Counted from the stretch's first letter, positions 7,662 through 16,488 are shown. The stretch is DNA of 36,043 nucleotides from Woeseiaceae bacterium (GCA_030065915.1 JASJCQ010000026.1:1-36043), one strand, 5' to 3'. Made by a program: numbers and translations. Notes: generated by a model from the sequence alone, not told the origin.

Positions 7662-9074
7662 ATGACAGGAATAATACAGCGCTTTATCGCGCTTTGCCTC
7701 GCGGCCCTCCTGGCCGCCTGCTCGGCCGAGGCCGACAACGCGGACATGATCATCAAGGCGGACCACGTCGTGACCATGGATGCAGACCTCTCCATTATCG
7801 ACAACGGCGCCGTCGCCATCAGTGACGGCATCATTATTGCCGTTGGTACTGCCGACGAGATCGAAACCGCTTACGAGGCCGACCAGGTGATTGGCGGCGA
7901 CGGCACGGTGCTGATGCCCGGCCTCGTCAACGGGCATACTCACGCCGCTATGACGCTGTTGCGGGGCGTCGCCGACGACCTCGCGCTGATGAGCTGGCTG
8001 AGCAACTACATCTTCCCGGCGGAAGTCCAGTTCGTCGACAGCGAGTTCGTGCGCGTCGGTACCGAGCTTGCGTGCTGGGAGATGATTCGCGGAGGAACGA
8101 CGACCTTCGTCGACATGTACTACTACCCAGACACGATCGCCGAAGTCGTGGATGCCTGCGGACTGCGCGCCATGATCTCGGCAACGGTCATCGACCAGCG
8201 CAGTCCCGATGCGGAAGACGCCGGGGACTCGTTGCGGAAGGGCGTCGCTTTCATCGAGCGCTGGCAGGGAAAGAACAACCGCATCACCCCGATCTTCGGG
8301 CCGCATGCGAATTACACCCTCAATGGCGAACAACTGGCGGCAACGCGTGAGGCAGCGCGCCCGTTCGACGCGCCTGTCAGTATTCACGTGTCCGAGTCGC
8401 CGTTCGAATTGCAGTACTCGAAAGATAACTACGGTATGACCAGCATCGAGATGCTCGATGACGTGGGCTTCCTCGATGGCCCGACGATTGCTGCTCACGT
8501 GGTTTGGCCGACCGACAGGGAGATCCCGATCCTCGTCGACAAGAAGGTCGGCGTCATTCACAACCCGACATCGAACATGAAGCTCGCATCGGGTGTATCG
8601 CCCGTTGCGAAGATGCTGGCGGCCGGCGTTCGTATGGGCCTCGGCACGGACGGCACGGCGAGCAATAACGATCTCGACATGTGGGAGGAGATGCGCCTCG
8701 CCGCGTTATTGCAGAAGGTCGATTCGATGGACCCTGAGGTGCTGCCGGCAGCCGACGTGTTGCGCATGGCGACGAGCGGTGGAGCAAAGGCCATCGGTCT
8801 TGGCGACACGGTCGGTTCGCTCGAGGTCGGCAAGCGCGCCGACCTGATCCAGGTAGGATTTGACGACGTGCATCACGTGCCAACCTTCGACGTGATCTCG
8901 CACCTCGTCTATGTCACCGATGAACAGGACGTTGAGACCGTCATCGTCGACGGGCGCGTGTTGATGAGAGATGGCAGCATCCTGACTGTGGACACGGAAA
9001 GGGTCGAACGAGAGGCACGAGCATTCGGGGCACGCATCAAGAAAGCACTCGACGAGAGGAACCGCAGTCGATGA
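7662..9074 (+). CDS. Amidohydrolase lipoprotein, MtaD/SAH-deaminase-like
   Basis: The 470-residue protein begins with a lipoprotein signal peptide (L-L-A-A-C, lipidated Cys at C20, Ser at +2), then an amidohydrolase of the MtaD/TrzA/AtzA branch. Zinc ligands and catalytic residues are recognisable: H92-x-H94 (N-G-H-T-H), H242 and E245 (H-V-S-E), H279 and D330 (G-T-D-G). H215 (P-H-A-N-Y) fits the substrate pocket. Family enzymes deaminate adenine nucleosides such as 5'-methylthioadenosine, S-adenosylhomocysteine or adenosine; here hydrolysis would occur outside the cytoplasm. The ATG at 7662 has AAAGGGA 6 bases upstream; a GTG at 7632 would add 10 residues before the signal. Its stop overlaps the next start by 4 nt. 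Placement opposite deoA/nupC supports nucleoside use. Cytosolic relatives lack a signal peptide. Confidence 0.88.
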   Translation: MTGIIQRFIALCLAALLAACSAEADNADMIIKADHVVTMDADLSIIDNGAVAISDGIIIAVGTADEIETAYEADQVIGGDGTVLMPGLVNGHTHAAMTLLRGVADDLALMSWLSNYIFPAEVQFVDSEFVRVGTELACWEMIRGGTTTFVDMYYYPDTIAEVVDACGLRAMISATVIDQRSPDAEDAGDSLRKGVAFIERWQGKNNRITPIFGPHANYTLNGEQLAATREAARPFDAPVSIHVSESPFELQYSKDNYGMTSIEMLDDVGFLDGPTIAAHVVWPTDREIPILVDKKVGVIHNPTSNMKLASGVSPVAKMLAAGVRMGLGTDGTASNNDLDMWEEMRLAALLQKVDSMDPEVLPAADVLRMATSGGAKAIGLGDTVGSLEVGKRADLIQVGFDDVHHVPTFDVISHLVYVTDEQDVETVIVDGRVLMRDGSILTVDTERVEREARAFGARIKKALDERNRSR

Positions 9075-9481
9075 GCATGCTGAGAAACGTTTTCGCCGTG
9101 ATCCTCGGGATAGCGACGTTTTTCCTGCTAATTATGGCCGTGCAGAAAATCGGCCATCTACTCTATGCCCCGCCAACCGATCTCGACGTCAAGAATCATG
9201 AGCAGATGCGAGCATACGTTGCGACGCTGCCGGTTGGTGCGATCCTGTTCGTCGGGCTTTCCTACATGGTTGGCGCATTCGGCGGCTCTGTTGTTGCGGC
9301 CTTTGTCGGCACGCTGAAGCCACTGTATTTCGGCGTGACAATCGGCGGCATCGTGCTGGCCTTTGCCCTGATGAACTTCGTCATCATCCCGCATCCGTGG
9401 TGGTTCATGCTCGCAGGACCGATAGCGATCATGCTCGCAAGCTACGCCGCTATTCAATTGATGCAACGATTTCGATCATGA
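9071..9481 (+). CDS. Small four-helix membrane protein of unknown function
   Basis: The 136-residue product has four probable membrane helices (about residues 5-25, 54-75, 84-104 and 110-130) and a short soluble loop after the first helix. It starts with ATGA overlapping the stop of the deaminase gene, and its own stop overlaps the next start in the same way, so translation is probably coupled across the three genes. I do not recognise a named family and see no catalytic residues. Context suggests an accessory membrane partner of the lipoprotein deaminase or of the thioesterase, without direct evidence. Confidence 0.75.
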   Translation: MSMLRNVFAVILGIATFFLLIMAVQKIGHLLYAPPTDLDVKNHEQMRAYVATLPVGAILFVGLSYMVGAFGGSVVAAFVGTLKPLYFGVTIGGIVLAFALMNFVIIPHPWWFMLAGPIAIMLASYAAIQLMQRFRS

Positions 9482-9936
9482 AGGCCATCCAGGACCAGCT
9501 TGAACACAACCACTGCTACGGCTGCGGCGCGGACAATCCGAAAGGCATGCAGATCAAGAGCTACTGGGATGGCGCGACGTCAAACTGCACCTACATGCCC
9601 AGACCGGAACAATGCGCCGGACCGACGCAGTATGTGTATGGCGGAACCATAGCGAGCCTGATCGACTGCCACTGCGTCGGCACGTCGATTGCCGCACACT
9701 ACGATCGGGACGGCCGGGCAATCGGAGAGGGTGAGCCCATCTGGTGCGTCACCGGCCGCCTGACGGTCAACTACCTGAAGCCGACACCGATTGAGCAGGC
9801 GATCGAACTGATTGCGACCGTCGACGAGATCGACGACAGGAAAGCCCTGCTTACCTGCAGGGTATTCTCCGACGAGATTCAGGTCGCAGAAGGCGAAGTG
9901 ATCTCGGTTCGCGTGCCGCCAACCTGGCGGGCATAG
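9478..9936 (+). CDS. PaaI/YbgC-type hotdog thioesterase
   Basis: The 152-residue protein starts with H-N-H-C-Y-G-C-G-A-D-N-P-K-G (residues 10-23), the N-terminal signature of a branch of PaaI-like hotdog proteins, and contains the core motif Y-V-Y-G-G-T-I-A-S-L-I-D (58-69), in which the GG and Asp border the active site. The end (L-T-V-N-Y-L-K-P-T-P) is the conserved hotdog strand. Such proteins hydrolyse acyl-CoA thioesters in the cytoplasm; the acyl group is unknown. The start overlaps the previous stop by 4 nt (ATGA). The Cys pair at the N-terminus might bind a metal. The gene is convergent with the next one, 8 bases away. Confidence 0.85.
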   Translation: MKAIQDQLEHNHCYGCGADNPKGMQIKSYWDGATSNCTYMPRPEQCAGPTQYVYGGTIASLIDCHCVGTSIAAHYDRDGRAIGEGEPIWCVTGRLTVNYLKPTPIEQAIELIATVDEIDDRKALLTCRVFSDEIQVAEGEVISVRVPPTWRA

Positions 9937-9944
9937 CAGTCAGC

Positions 9945-10430
9945 TCACGGGCGTCGATTCGATACGTTTCCGACGGCTTTCCAGGCACCGCCCTGCTTCT
10001 CGTACAGCTCGATCCACGCCCAGATTGCCTCGAAGGGTACGCGCTCGCCATCGTCAGACACGGCTGATCCCTTCATCTCGACTTCGGCGATGACCCAGCC
10101 CAGCGTTCCGTCGTCAGACACCCTGATGACCGGGGGCCGGAGATCACGGTACACGTCGAAGCTTGTCGAGCTTAAGTAAGGCTCGCGACGGGCGCGCCTC
10201 TCTTCCGCGCTTGTGAACGAGATTGTTCCTCTATTCGCAGAGACGACGTTGTCTGCCTCCTGGGCCATCCAGGCATCCACGTTGCCCTGACGGTGAAACT
10301 CGAGGACGTTCTCGTGCAGCGCCTTGAGTGCGGCAACGTCACTGTCGCCTGATTCAATCGTCACACAGCCGCCGCTGACAACAGCCGTGACCGACAGCAA
10401 CGTCAGCAGCGTGTATCGGCGCATTAGCAT
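9945..10430 (-). CDS. Secreted SnoaL/DUF4440-like (NTF2-fold) protein
   Basis: The 161-residue product has a signal peptide ending in V-V-S-G-G-C (C22), close to a lipobox but with Ser at -3, so lipidation is possible but not certain. The mature part matches the NTF2-like fold of the SnoaL/DUF4440 group: L-K-A-L-H-E-N-V-L-E-F-H-R-Q-G-N-V-D-A-W at the start, and I-W-A-W-I-E-L-Y-E-K-Q-G-G-A-W-K near the end, the typical last strands. The group ranges from ketosteroid-isomerase-like enzymes to pure binding proteins; no catalytic Asp/His pair is clear. The ATG at 10430 follows GGGGTGAT; a second ATG at 10424 is possible. Confidence 0.78.
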   Translation of the reverse strand: MLMRRYTLLTLLSVTAVVSGGCVTIESGDSDVAALKALHENVLEFHRQGNVDAWMAQEADNVVSANRGTISFTSAEERRARREPYLSSTSFDVYRDLRPPVIRVSDDGTLGWVIAEVEMKGSAVSDDGERVPFEAIWAWIELYEKQGGAWKAVGNVSNRRP

Positions 10431-10446
10431 CTGATCACCCCAGTTT

Positions 10447-10465
10447 ACCCGGCCCCGTGCCGGGT
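10447..10465. other. Stem-loop between DUF1272 and SnoaL-like genes
   Basis: ACCCGGC and GCCGGGT form a perfect 7-bp stem around a CCCGT loop. No T-run follows on either strand, so it is not a convincing intrinsic terminator. It lies just upstream of the SnoaL-like start and could affect its leader. Confidence 0.35.
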
Positions 10466-10536
10466 GAGACACCTGGCCGCCGGCGAAGTTCACGGCGGGA
10501 CACAGACGCCACCGGCATGTCCGCGTTCAGTCGGTC

Positions 10537-10785
10537 TTAAGATGCGGACGCGCAGCCCGACGGCTTGAACACTCGCTTCGCGGAGGCCGGGTGTCGCCGC
10601 AGTGCATCATCGGGGCGAATGGGTCGATCGACAAAGTTGCCGCCGCAGTTCGGGCAGACGCCGTCGAGCTTGTCTTCGGCGCAGGTTCTGCAAAAGGTGC
10701 ATTCAAATGTGCAGATCACCGCATCCGGAGAATCGGGCGGCAGGTCCTTGTCGCAGCATTCGCAGTTCGGTCTCAGTTCCAGCAT
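10537..10785 (-). CDS. DUF1272 zinc-finger-like protein
   Basis: The 82-residue protein matches the DUF1272 family: it starts M-L-E-L-R-P-N-C-E-C-C-D-K-D-L-P-P and carries several Cys pairs (C-E-C-C, C-T-F-E-C-T-F-C-R-T-C, C-P-N-C) that together would bind one or two zinc ions in a rubredoxin/RING-like arrangement. The family function is unknown. The ATG at 10785 is preceded by a strong GGAGGGG at 5 bases; an upstream in-frame start would add ten residues unlike the family. It follows deoB by 61 bases on the same strand and may be co-transcribed with it. Confidence 0.9.
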   Translation of the reverse strand: MLELRPNCECCDKDLPPDSPDAVICTFECTFCRTCAEDKLDGVCPNCGGNFVDRPIRPDDALRRHPASAKRVFKPSGCASAS

Positions 10786-10846
10786 CTGTTCCCCTCCTGT
10801 CGAAGATGGTTCCACAAGAACCGCGTGGGAACAAATGATTGCCCGG

Positions 10847-12052
10847 CTAGTGGGCCAGGAAAGACGTCCCGTAGTCCATGGGCGTCAGGTCGAAGAAGGA
10901 CGCGATCGTTTGCCCGATGTCGGCAAAGGTCTCGCGCTTGCCAATGGAGCCCGCCTTCAGGCCGGCGCCGTAGGCAATGACGGGTATGTGCTCGCGCGTG
11001 TGGTCGGAGCCTTCCCAGGTCGGGTCACAGCCGTGATCGGCCGTGATGAACAGGATATCGTCGTCGCGCATCGCGTCGATCAGCTCAGGCAGTCGACGGT
11101 CGAAGTATTCCAGTGCGTCGGCATAGCCGCTGACATCGCGTCGATGGCCGTACAGCATGTCGAAGTCGACGAAATTCGTGAAGACGATCGAGCGATCCCC
11201 GGCAGACTCCAACACCTCGAGCGTGGCGTCGAACAGGGCCGCGTTGCCACTTGCTTTAATTTTCTGCGTGATGCCCTGGTGCGCGTAGATGTCGGCGATC
11301 TTGCCGATGCTGATCACGTCACCGCCGGCCTCAACCAGCTTGTCCAGCACCGTCGGTGCGTGTGGCGGAGTCGTCAGGTCACGGCGATTGCCGGTGCGAA
11401 CGAAACTCGAGGCGTCGTCGCCGACGAAGGGTCGCGCGATGACCCGGCCGATTCGGTATTCGTCGACGAGTTCCCTGGCAATATCGCAGAGCTCGTAGAG
11501 CCTGTCGAGGCCGAAAGTCTCCTCGTGCGCCGCTACCTGGAATACGCTGTCGGCTGACGTGTAGACGATGGGTTTGCCGGTCGCCATGTGTTCCTCGCCG
11601 AGCTCGGCGATGATCGTCGTGCCTGACGAGTGGCAGTTGCCGAGCACGCCGGGCAGTTTCGCACGCTCGATGAGCTTGTCGAGCAGCTCCTGCGGGAAAC
11701 TCTGCTCGCGTTTGTCGAAATAGCCCCAGTCGAACAGGACCGGTACGCCGGCAATTTCCCAGTGACCGCTGGGTGTATCTTTGCCGCTGGAAAGCTCCTC
11801 GGCGAAGCCATAAGTTCCAATGACGTTCGCGTCAGTCTCGACGCCGGCCGGGTAGTGACCAGCACTCTCCTTCGAGGCGTCGAACAGGCCCAGGCGTGCC
11901 AGGTTCGGCAGCTGGAGCGGACCCTGGTCTGACGCGGCCCGTATGCGGGCGATACTGCCGAGCGTGTTCGCGCCTTCGTCACCAAAGCGGGCCGCATCGG
12001 CCGTCGCGCCGATGCCGAATGAATCCATGACGAGAATGATTGCCCTGCCCAT
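10847..12052 (-). CDS. deoB: Phosphopentomutase
   Basis: The 401-residue protein is a full-length DeoB of the alkaline-phosphatase superfamily. It interconverts (deoxy)ribose 1-phosphate and 5-phosphate with two Mn2+ and a phosphothreonine. Visible elements are D10 in V-M-D-S-F-G-I-G, the active-site T93 in [10 protein letters not shown]298 and H303 (V-D-F-D-M-L-Y-G-H), D339-H340 (T-A-D-H-G-C) and H351 (D-H-T-R-E-H). It takes the deoxyribose 1-phosphate made by DeoA, encoded 4 kb away, towards glycolysis; a deoC aldolase is not in the window. DUF1272 lies downstream. The 95-base upstream gap shows only a 5-bp inverted repeat (12093-12106) and no clear promoter. Confidence 0.96.
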   Translation of the reverse strand: MGRAIILVMDSFGIGATADAARFGDEGANTLGSIARIRAASDQGPLQLPNLARLGLFDASKESAGHYPAGVETDANVIGTYGFAEELSSGKDTPSGHWEIAGVPVLFDWGYFDKREQSFPQELLDKLIERAKLPGVLGNCHSSGTTIIAELGEEHMATGKPIVYTSADSVFQVAAHEETFGLDRLYELCDIARELVDEYRIGRVIARPFVGDDASSFVRTGNRRDLTTPPHAPTVLDKLVEAGGDVISIGKIADIYAHQGITQKIKASGNAALFDATLEVLESAGDRSIVFTNFVDFDMLYGHRRDVSGYADALEYFDRRLPELIDAMRDDDILFITADHGCDPTWEGSDHTREHIPVIAYGAGLKAGSIGKRETFADIGQTIASFFDLTPMDYGTSFLAH

Positions 12053-12147
12053 AGTAGTCCTTGATCGTCGAGCCTGATCGGCCTTGATTCCAGCTAGGAT
12101 TCTAGCGTCGATCGGAGATTGGGACTACGACAACGACATCAAGTCGC

Positions 12148-12558
12148 TCAGAAGATCTGTCGAACGTCCTCGCTGACAGCCTCTCGCGCCTTTTCCAGGT
12201 CGGACTGGATGTCACTGAGTTCCTGCTCCAGCGGGCTGATGCTCATTGCCTGTTCGGCCTTGAGCGGCAGTGCCGGGAGCTCCGGCAAGACGATGTCCGT
12301 TTGAGTCGAAGCAACCGGCACCGACGCCGGGCTCGAAGGACCGCCGGTATTGACGATCGCGATGACCGCCACCGCGGCGGCAAGCCCCGTCAGGCTGCTG
12401 GCCCACCAGAATAGCGGCGAATGACGGGGCTTCTCGTCACTAGGCGCCTCCGGCGTGATGCCTGTTAGTGACGCCCGGATTCGATTATCGAGTTCGGGAG
12501 ATACGTCAACGTGAATGTCAGCTGCGTCTTTGCGCAGTCTTGCAGCGAGTTTATCCAT
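12148..12558 (-). CDS. Putative membrane-anchored anti-sigma factor
   Basis: The 136-residue protein has an N-terminal charged domain (1-48), one membrane helix (about 49-70) and a periplasmic tail that is Pro/Ser-rich and then predicted helical (105-131, Glu/Leu-rich). It starts inside the stop region of the ECF sigma factor gene, overlapping by 8 nt, the usual arrangement for sigma and its anti-sigma. The N-terminal domain lacks the H-x3-C-x2-C zinc motif of ZAS anti-sigmas, so the assignment rests on topology and position. It may be the sensor that releases the sigma factor when its periplasmic tail is changed. Confidence 0.65.
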   Translation of the reverse strand: MDKLAARLRKDAADIHVDVSPELDNRIRASLTGITPEAPSDEKPRHSPLFWWASSLTGLAAAVAVIAIVNTGGPSSPASVPVASTQTDIVLPELPALPLKAEQAMSISPLEQELSDIQSDLEKAREAVSEDVRQIF

Positions 12559-13093
12559 AAGCTTTGCTCCGGGAATCGTCGCGGTTCATCTCTGCCTCGA
12601 GCGCCTGGCGCCCGCGCATCAGATTGACCTTGGTCCAAGACGAGGTGCGATCCAGCGCGCCGGAGATGTCATTGACTGACATGTCCTCGGCATACCTTAG
12701 CCACATCGCGGTATACACCTCGTCGGACAGGACGCGCCTTGCGGCGCTCCACAGGTTTGTCCGCTCAGAATCCTTGATGCATGTCGACAGCGGGTCACCC
12801 TCGCTGTCCGCAATGTCTCCGAGTTCGGTGACATTGCCACTGTTGTGCCTTGCGGCATTGCGTATGGCGATCCGGTACAGCCAGGTGCTGAATCGCCATT
12901 GTGGGTCATAGGAATGCAGGTATCGATACGCATTGATAAACGTGTCCTGCAGGGCATCTTCCGCGTCCGCGAAACTGGCGCAGCGGGTGACGAGGAAACG
13001 CAGCAACCGCTCGCGGTACGCGTGGACGAGTTCCGTGAACGCGTCCACGGAACCGTCCCTTGCGGCTTCAATAAGTTCCAGGTCAGTGGTCAC
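12551..13093 (-). CDS. ECF RNA polymerase sigma factor
   Basis: The 180-residue protein has sigma region 2 (about residues 8-82), including D-A-E-D-A-L-Q-D-T-F-I-N-A-Y (43-56) and F-S-T-W-L-Y-R-I-A (68-76), and sigma region 4 (about 115-170), with L-R-Y-A-E-D-M-S-V-N-D-I-S, then a recognition helix and R-G-R-Q-A-L. There is no region 3, as expected for ECF factors. The start is a GTG at 13091-13093. The recognition helix (R-T-S-S-W-T-K-V-N-L-M) differs from the common S-x-x-T-V-K-S-R form. It lies between a periplasmic protein gene (17-nt gap) and a membrane partner (8-nt overlap), so all three are likely one operon. Confidence 0.93.
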   Translation of the reverse strand: MTTDLELIEAARDGSVDAFTELVHAYRERLLRFLVTRCASFADAEDALQDTFINAYRYLHSYDPQWRFSTWLYRIAIRNAARHNSGNVTELGDIADSEGDPLSTCIKDSERTNLWSAARRVLSDEVYTAMWLRYAEDMSVNDISGALDRTSSWTKVNLMRGRQALEAEMNRDDSRSKAYG

Positions 13094-13110
13094 CGGGACC
13101 CCAGGTCAGA

Positions 13111-14007
13111 CTAGTTCAGCGAATCAACGACGACGTTCGGATCGAGCGCAATGCTGATCGACAGTACGCGGTCCTTCACGTCGACCCGTGTCTCCTTCAG
13201 CATGGTTGCGAGTTCGGGGTCGAGCTCCTCGTTGAACACCTGCAGGCTGATCAGTCCACGCACGATGCTGGCCAGAGACTCGGCCATCTCAGGCTCCTTC
13301 GAAACGAGCTGTGCCTCGACGCCCAGCTTGCCCTTCGCGTCGGCGATCATTAGCGCGGCCTCTTCGGTGTTCTTCATGATGTTCGAATCCCAGTCCTCGC
13401 TCGCGTCCGGCTTGGTCTCGATTCCGGCTTCCATCAGCGTGTTCTCGGCGCTGAACATGATCATTGCGCGCGAATTTCTCTTCTTCAGCCTGCCGCCGTT
13501 GTCGAGCATCGACTTCATCTGGGACTCGGACGACGTCAGGATGACCTTGTCCTTGACGTCGAAAGACAGGAAGGCCCCTTCTTCGAACGGGTTCTCGTCA
13601 TCCTCCGTCGCACCCGGGTCACCCTCGATGAAGTAGTACTGCTTGCGGCCCGCCTTTCTCGGCGCCAGGTCGATATTCTGGATAGCGGCGATCGCCATGA
13701 TCTGGTCGCGTGTCTCCTGCCGAACGGTGCCGTTCATGACGACGATAACGCCATCGTCACCATCGGACTGAGCGATGAGCTGCTCGAGGTCCTTGTCGAG
13801 CTCAATGCCGGATTCCTCGTTGATCTCCCGGAAGACTTCTTCCTGCATCCATTCATACAGCGGCTTGCCGGCTTCCGTCGTGCGCATCTTTTCGAAGTCG
13901 GCCTGGAAGTACCAGTTCGAGACGCCACCGACGCCCTGGATATTGATGTCGGCCATGGCTGCAACGGGCAGCAGCATGAGTGCGACCAACAGCTTCAGAT
14001 ATTTCAT
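13111..14007 (-). CDS. Periplasmic protein of unknown function, ECF-sigma linked
   Basis: The 298-residue protein has a typical signal peptide (M-K-Y-L-K then a hydrophobic run, cleavage after A-M-A at residue 19) and no lipobox. The rest is acidic and soluble, with segments W-Y-F-Q-A-D-F-E-K-M-R, then F-L-S-F-D-V-K-D-K-V-I-L-T-S-S, and a long C-terminal part. There are no Cys residues and no recognised motif; the layout resembles two-domain periplasmic proteins such as DUF3352-type, but I would not assign it. AAGGAA lies 8 bases before the ATG. It is the first gene of the operon with the ECF sigma and its membrane partner and may be the stress target or the sensed component. Confidence 0.75.
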   Translation of the reverse strand: MKYLKLLVALMLLPVAAMADINIQGVGGVSNWYFQADFEKMRTTEAGKPLYEWMQEEVFREINEESGIELDKDLEQLIAQSDGDDGVIVVMNGTVRQETRDQIMAIAAIQNIDLAPRKAGRKQYYFIEGDPGATEDDENPFEEGAFLSFDVKDKVILTSSESQMKSMLDNGGRLKKRNSRAMIMFSAENTLMEAGIETKPDASEDWDSNIMKNTEEAALMIADAKGKLGVEAQLVSKEPEMAESLASIVRGLISLQVFNEELDPELATMLKETRVDVKDRVLSISIALDPNVVVDSLN

Positions 14008-14041
14008 GTCAGAGTTCCTTAACTTTGGGTGTTATGCCCGC

Positions 14042-14072
14042 TTATAGCGCCGGCCTGACAAAAGGGTTACAA
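14042..14072 (-). promoter_or_regulatory. Candidate ECF-type promoter of the sigma factor operon
   Basis: Reading on the minus strand, TTGTAACC (14072-14065) is followed after a 17-base spacer by CTATAA (14047-14042), 35 bases before the start codon of the periplasmic protein gene. An AAC-containing -35 is common in promoters read by ECF sigma factors, so autoregulation is plausible. The -10 is also acceptable for the housekeeping sigma factor. Confidence 0.45.
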
Positions 14073-14088
14073 CCGCGGCCAGGTTTTT

Positions 14089-16488
14089 TTAGTGGCCGAG
14101 ACTGCCGATCGGCGAACCGGGCGGCGGCTCGACGATCTCGAGCTGTTCGACGCTGGCCGGGTCGCTGAAGGCCTGCTCGATGCGCTGCAGTGCCAACACC
14201 CGCATCGCGCGATAGCCAGCCGGCGTGCTGACGTTCTGGTTCTTGAGGAAACGCTCGATCTGCTGCACGCCGTCCATCGCGACGGCGCGTACCATCGGGT
14301 CGGCATCGACGTCGAAAGCGAGTCTCAGCAGGGCATCAAGTGTCAGCAGGTTCGTCTGCTGGCTGATATCGTCGAAGCGAATCGTCAACCACGTATTCTT
14401 GATCAGGCTATCGACGACCCCCTGGAAGGTCACGTTGCTCTGCCGCTGCAGACGCGCGGCCCGCTCCGGGTGCAGCAGGACGTTCAGCGTCAGCGCAACG
14501 GAGGCTCGCGCGGGAGATAGCGGGTCGAAGGTATGTCCGGTTGAGCCTGAAAATGACTCCCGAGTCTTTGGCACGCCGGGCGGCCGGGGCACGATCTGCC
14601 GGGCGAGATCGCCAGGCAAGGCGAGCAGTTCCGGCTGCAGCGTCTGCATCAGGGCGTCGATGGCGGCGAGCTGACGGTCCTCCGCGACCGGCGTCGATGC
14701 TCTCTGACCGTCGCCCTTCAGCGTGTAAGTGAAATACGACCCGCCGATCAACTTGCCGACAGCCTCAATCTGGAAGCGGTGCAGCAGGTAAACAGGTACG
14801 AGCGCTTCCTCGATCAGGGCCAGCGAGCGACCCCGCCGGATATTGTCGTCAGAGAACCGCGCCAGCGCGTATTCGCGAACGGCAAGCAGATGCTCGAGTT
14901 CTGCAATGGCATCCTCGCCGTTGTCCCACAGGTTGCCGTCCGGATGCGCCGTACCGACGCTCCTGGAGTCGGCATCTGAGACATAGGCATAGCCTTCGGC
15001 AATCGTCTCTTCGAGAATGGCCTGGCGCCCGGCATCTGCGTCAACGCCGTCCGGAAAATCCTGGTACGCAAACAACACCGTGCGTATGTCCCAGCTGCCG
15101 ATCTTGTCATCGTAGGCCTCGGACAGATCCAGGCCGTTGTCAGCATCGAAACGGATCAGCGGAAACGGGTAGTCCATGACCGACGAGCGATCCTGCGTGC
15201 TAGCGGCGAAGTTGTGTTCGAAGCCGATCGTATGACCGATCTCGTGTGCGGACAGCTGGCGGATCCGCGCGAGCGACATCTCGATCATGTCTTCCGGTAT
15301 ATCGTCGCCGCTATACGGCGCCAGCAGCCCTTCGGCGATCAGGTAGTCCTGCCGCACCCGCAGCGAACCCAGGCTGACGTGTCCCTTCAGGATCTCACCG
15401 GTGCGCGGGTCCACGACGGACGAACCGTAAGACCAGCCGCGCGTCGAACGGTGAACCCATTGGATGACGTTGTACCGGACATCCATCGGGTCGGCGTCCT
15501 CGGGCAGCATACGAACCTGGAAGGCGTTCTTGTAACCGGCGGCCTCGAACGCCTGGTCCCACCACATCGCGCCGTCAATCATCGCGCTCTTGACGGGTTC
15601 AGGCGCGCCGGGGTCGAGATAATAGACGATGGGCTCGACGGCCTCGCTCACCTCCGCCGACGGATCCTTCTTCTCGAGGCGATGGCGCAGTCCGTAGTTC
15701 ACCGCCAGCGGCTCGCCGACCGTTGACGCATAGTCGAAGTAGCCGTCGTCCCCGTAGGACAGGCCGATGACGCCGGCGCGCGGATCGTAGGGAAGTGGCT
15801 CGTAGCCGTCGTCCGGCAGCCGGATGAACGAGTGATGAGTATGCAGCGTGAAGGACGTTGGATCGGGGGCTACGGTTGGCAGGTAGGTGCCGGTCGGCTC
15901 ACCGGTGAACGTGATCGTCGCTTCGATTTCGGTGTTGTCGGGGAAGGCGCGTGTCCGCGGCAGATAGATCGCGGAGCGGCTAAAGTCGACCGAATAGGCG
16001 CCTTCTTCCATCGCCGCGAGCCGCTGGCCGACGCCGTGCGAGTCCCTCAGGAAAAATTCTGTGCCATCGACCAGCACGGCGCCGCCCGACTCGGACTCGA
16101 CGGTGAAGCCCCACAGCACCGAGCTCGCGAACGAGTCGGCGACCGCCTGACGTTCGGCAGCGTTGTCGCCCAAGGCCCGGTAGTCGGTATTGACGGCGAC
16201 CAGTAGGACCTTGTTGCCGGAGCGAACGAACTTGACGAGCTGCGTGTCGCCAAGCTGTCCGCGATCCAGGCCAATGTCGTTGGAGCCGAGCCCACGCGCC
16301 AGCGACGCCTGGTAGATGAACTCGCTGTCGAAGTCGTCCACCTTCATCAGCAGCCGGCCATCGGCATCGTTCCAGAACAGCGTGATGAAACCCTTCAGCG
16401 AGGTGTACTCCACCTTATCCGGTGTGGGTGCCGGCTCTTCCGAGCAGGCTGCGAGCAGGAACAGGCTCAGGACGAGACTTAAGCGCAT
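14089..16488 (-). CDS. Zinc-dependent metalloprotease lipoprotein (DUF5117/DUF4953 type)
   Basis: The 799-residue product begins with a lipoprotein signal (F-L-L-A-A-C, C15). It then carries a beta-rich N-terminal region of the DUF5117 kind (residues 30-200, including F-W-N-D-A-D-G-R-L-L-M-K-V). The catalytic domain holds H415-E416-I-G-H419-T-I-G-F-E-H425-N, an HExxHxxxxxH gluzincin/metzincin-type site that binds zinc through three His. An M-D-Y-P segment about 20 residues later fits a Met-turn. The C-terminal 300 residues are helical. The family is common in Gammaproteobacteria and Bacteroidetes and probably digests proteins at the cell surface or in the periplasm. GGAG lies 6 bases before the ATG; phosphatidylserine synthase lies upstream on the same strand. 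Confidence 0.92.
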   Translation of the reverse strand: MRLSLVLSLFLLAACSEEPAPTPDKVEYTSLKGFITLFWNDADGRLLMKVDDFDSEFIYQASLARGLGSNDIGLDRGQLGDTQLVKFVRSGNKVLLVAVNTDYRALGDNAAERQAVADSFASSVLWGFTVESESGGAVLVDGTEFFLRDSHGVGQRLAAMEEGAYSVDFSRSAIYLPRTRAFPDNTEIEATITFTGEPTGTYLPTVAPDPTSFTLHTHHSFIRLPDDGYEPLPYDPRAGVIGLSYGDDGYFDYASTVGEPLAVNYGLRHRLEKKDPSAEVSEAVEPIVYYLDPGAPEPVKSAMIDGAMWWDQAFEAAGYKNAFQVRMLPEDADPMDVRYNVIQWVHRSTRGWSYGSSVVDPRTGEILKGHVSLGSLRVRQDYLIAEGLLAPYSGDDIPEDMIEMSLARIRQLSAHEIGHTIGFEHNFAASTQDRSSVMDYPFPLIRFDADNGLDLSEAYDDKIGSWDIRTVLFAYQDFPDGVDADAGRQAILEETIAEGYAYVSDADSRSVGTAHPDGNLWDNGEDAIAELEHLLAVREYALARFSDDNIRRGRSLALIEEALVPVYLLHRFQIEAVGKLIGGSYFTYTLKGDGQRASTPVAEDRQLAAIDALMQTLQPELLALPGDLARQIVPRPPGVPKTRESFSGSTGHTFDPLSPARASVALTLNVLLHPERAARLQRQSNVTFQGVVDSLIKNTWLTIRFDDISQQTNLLTLDALLRLAFDVDADPMVRAVAMDGVQQIERFLKNQNVSTPAGYRAMRVLALQRIEQAFSDPASVEQLEIVEPPPGSPIGSLGH

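Noticed and set aside
12093..12106. GCTAG-GATT-CTAGC inverted repeat upstream of deoB as a DeoR/CytR-type operator
   Set aside because: Only 5-bp arms and no match I recognise to a known deo operator; too short to claim.
14080..14095. T7 run after the metalloprotease as a terminator
   Set aside because: The run is on the plus strand while the gene is on the minus strand, so the transcript has an A-run; no stem precedes it.
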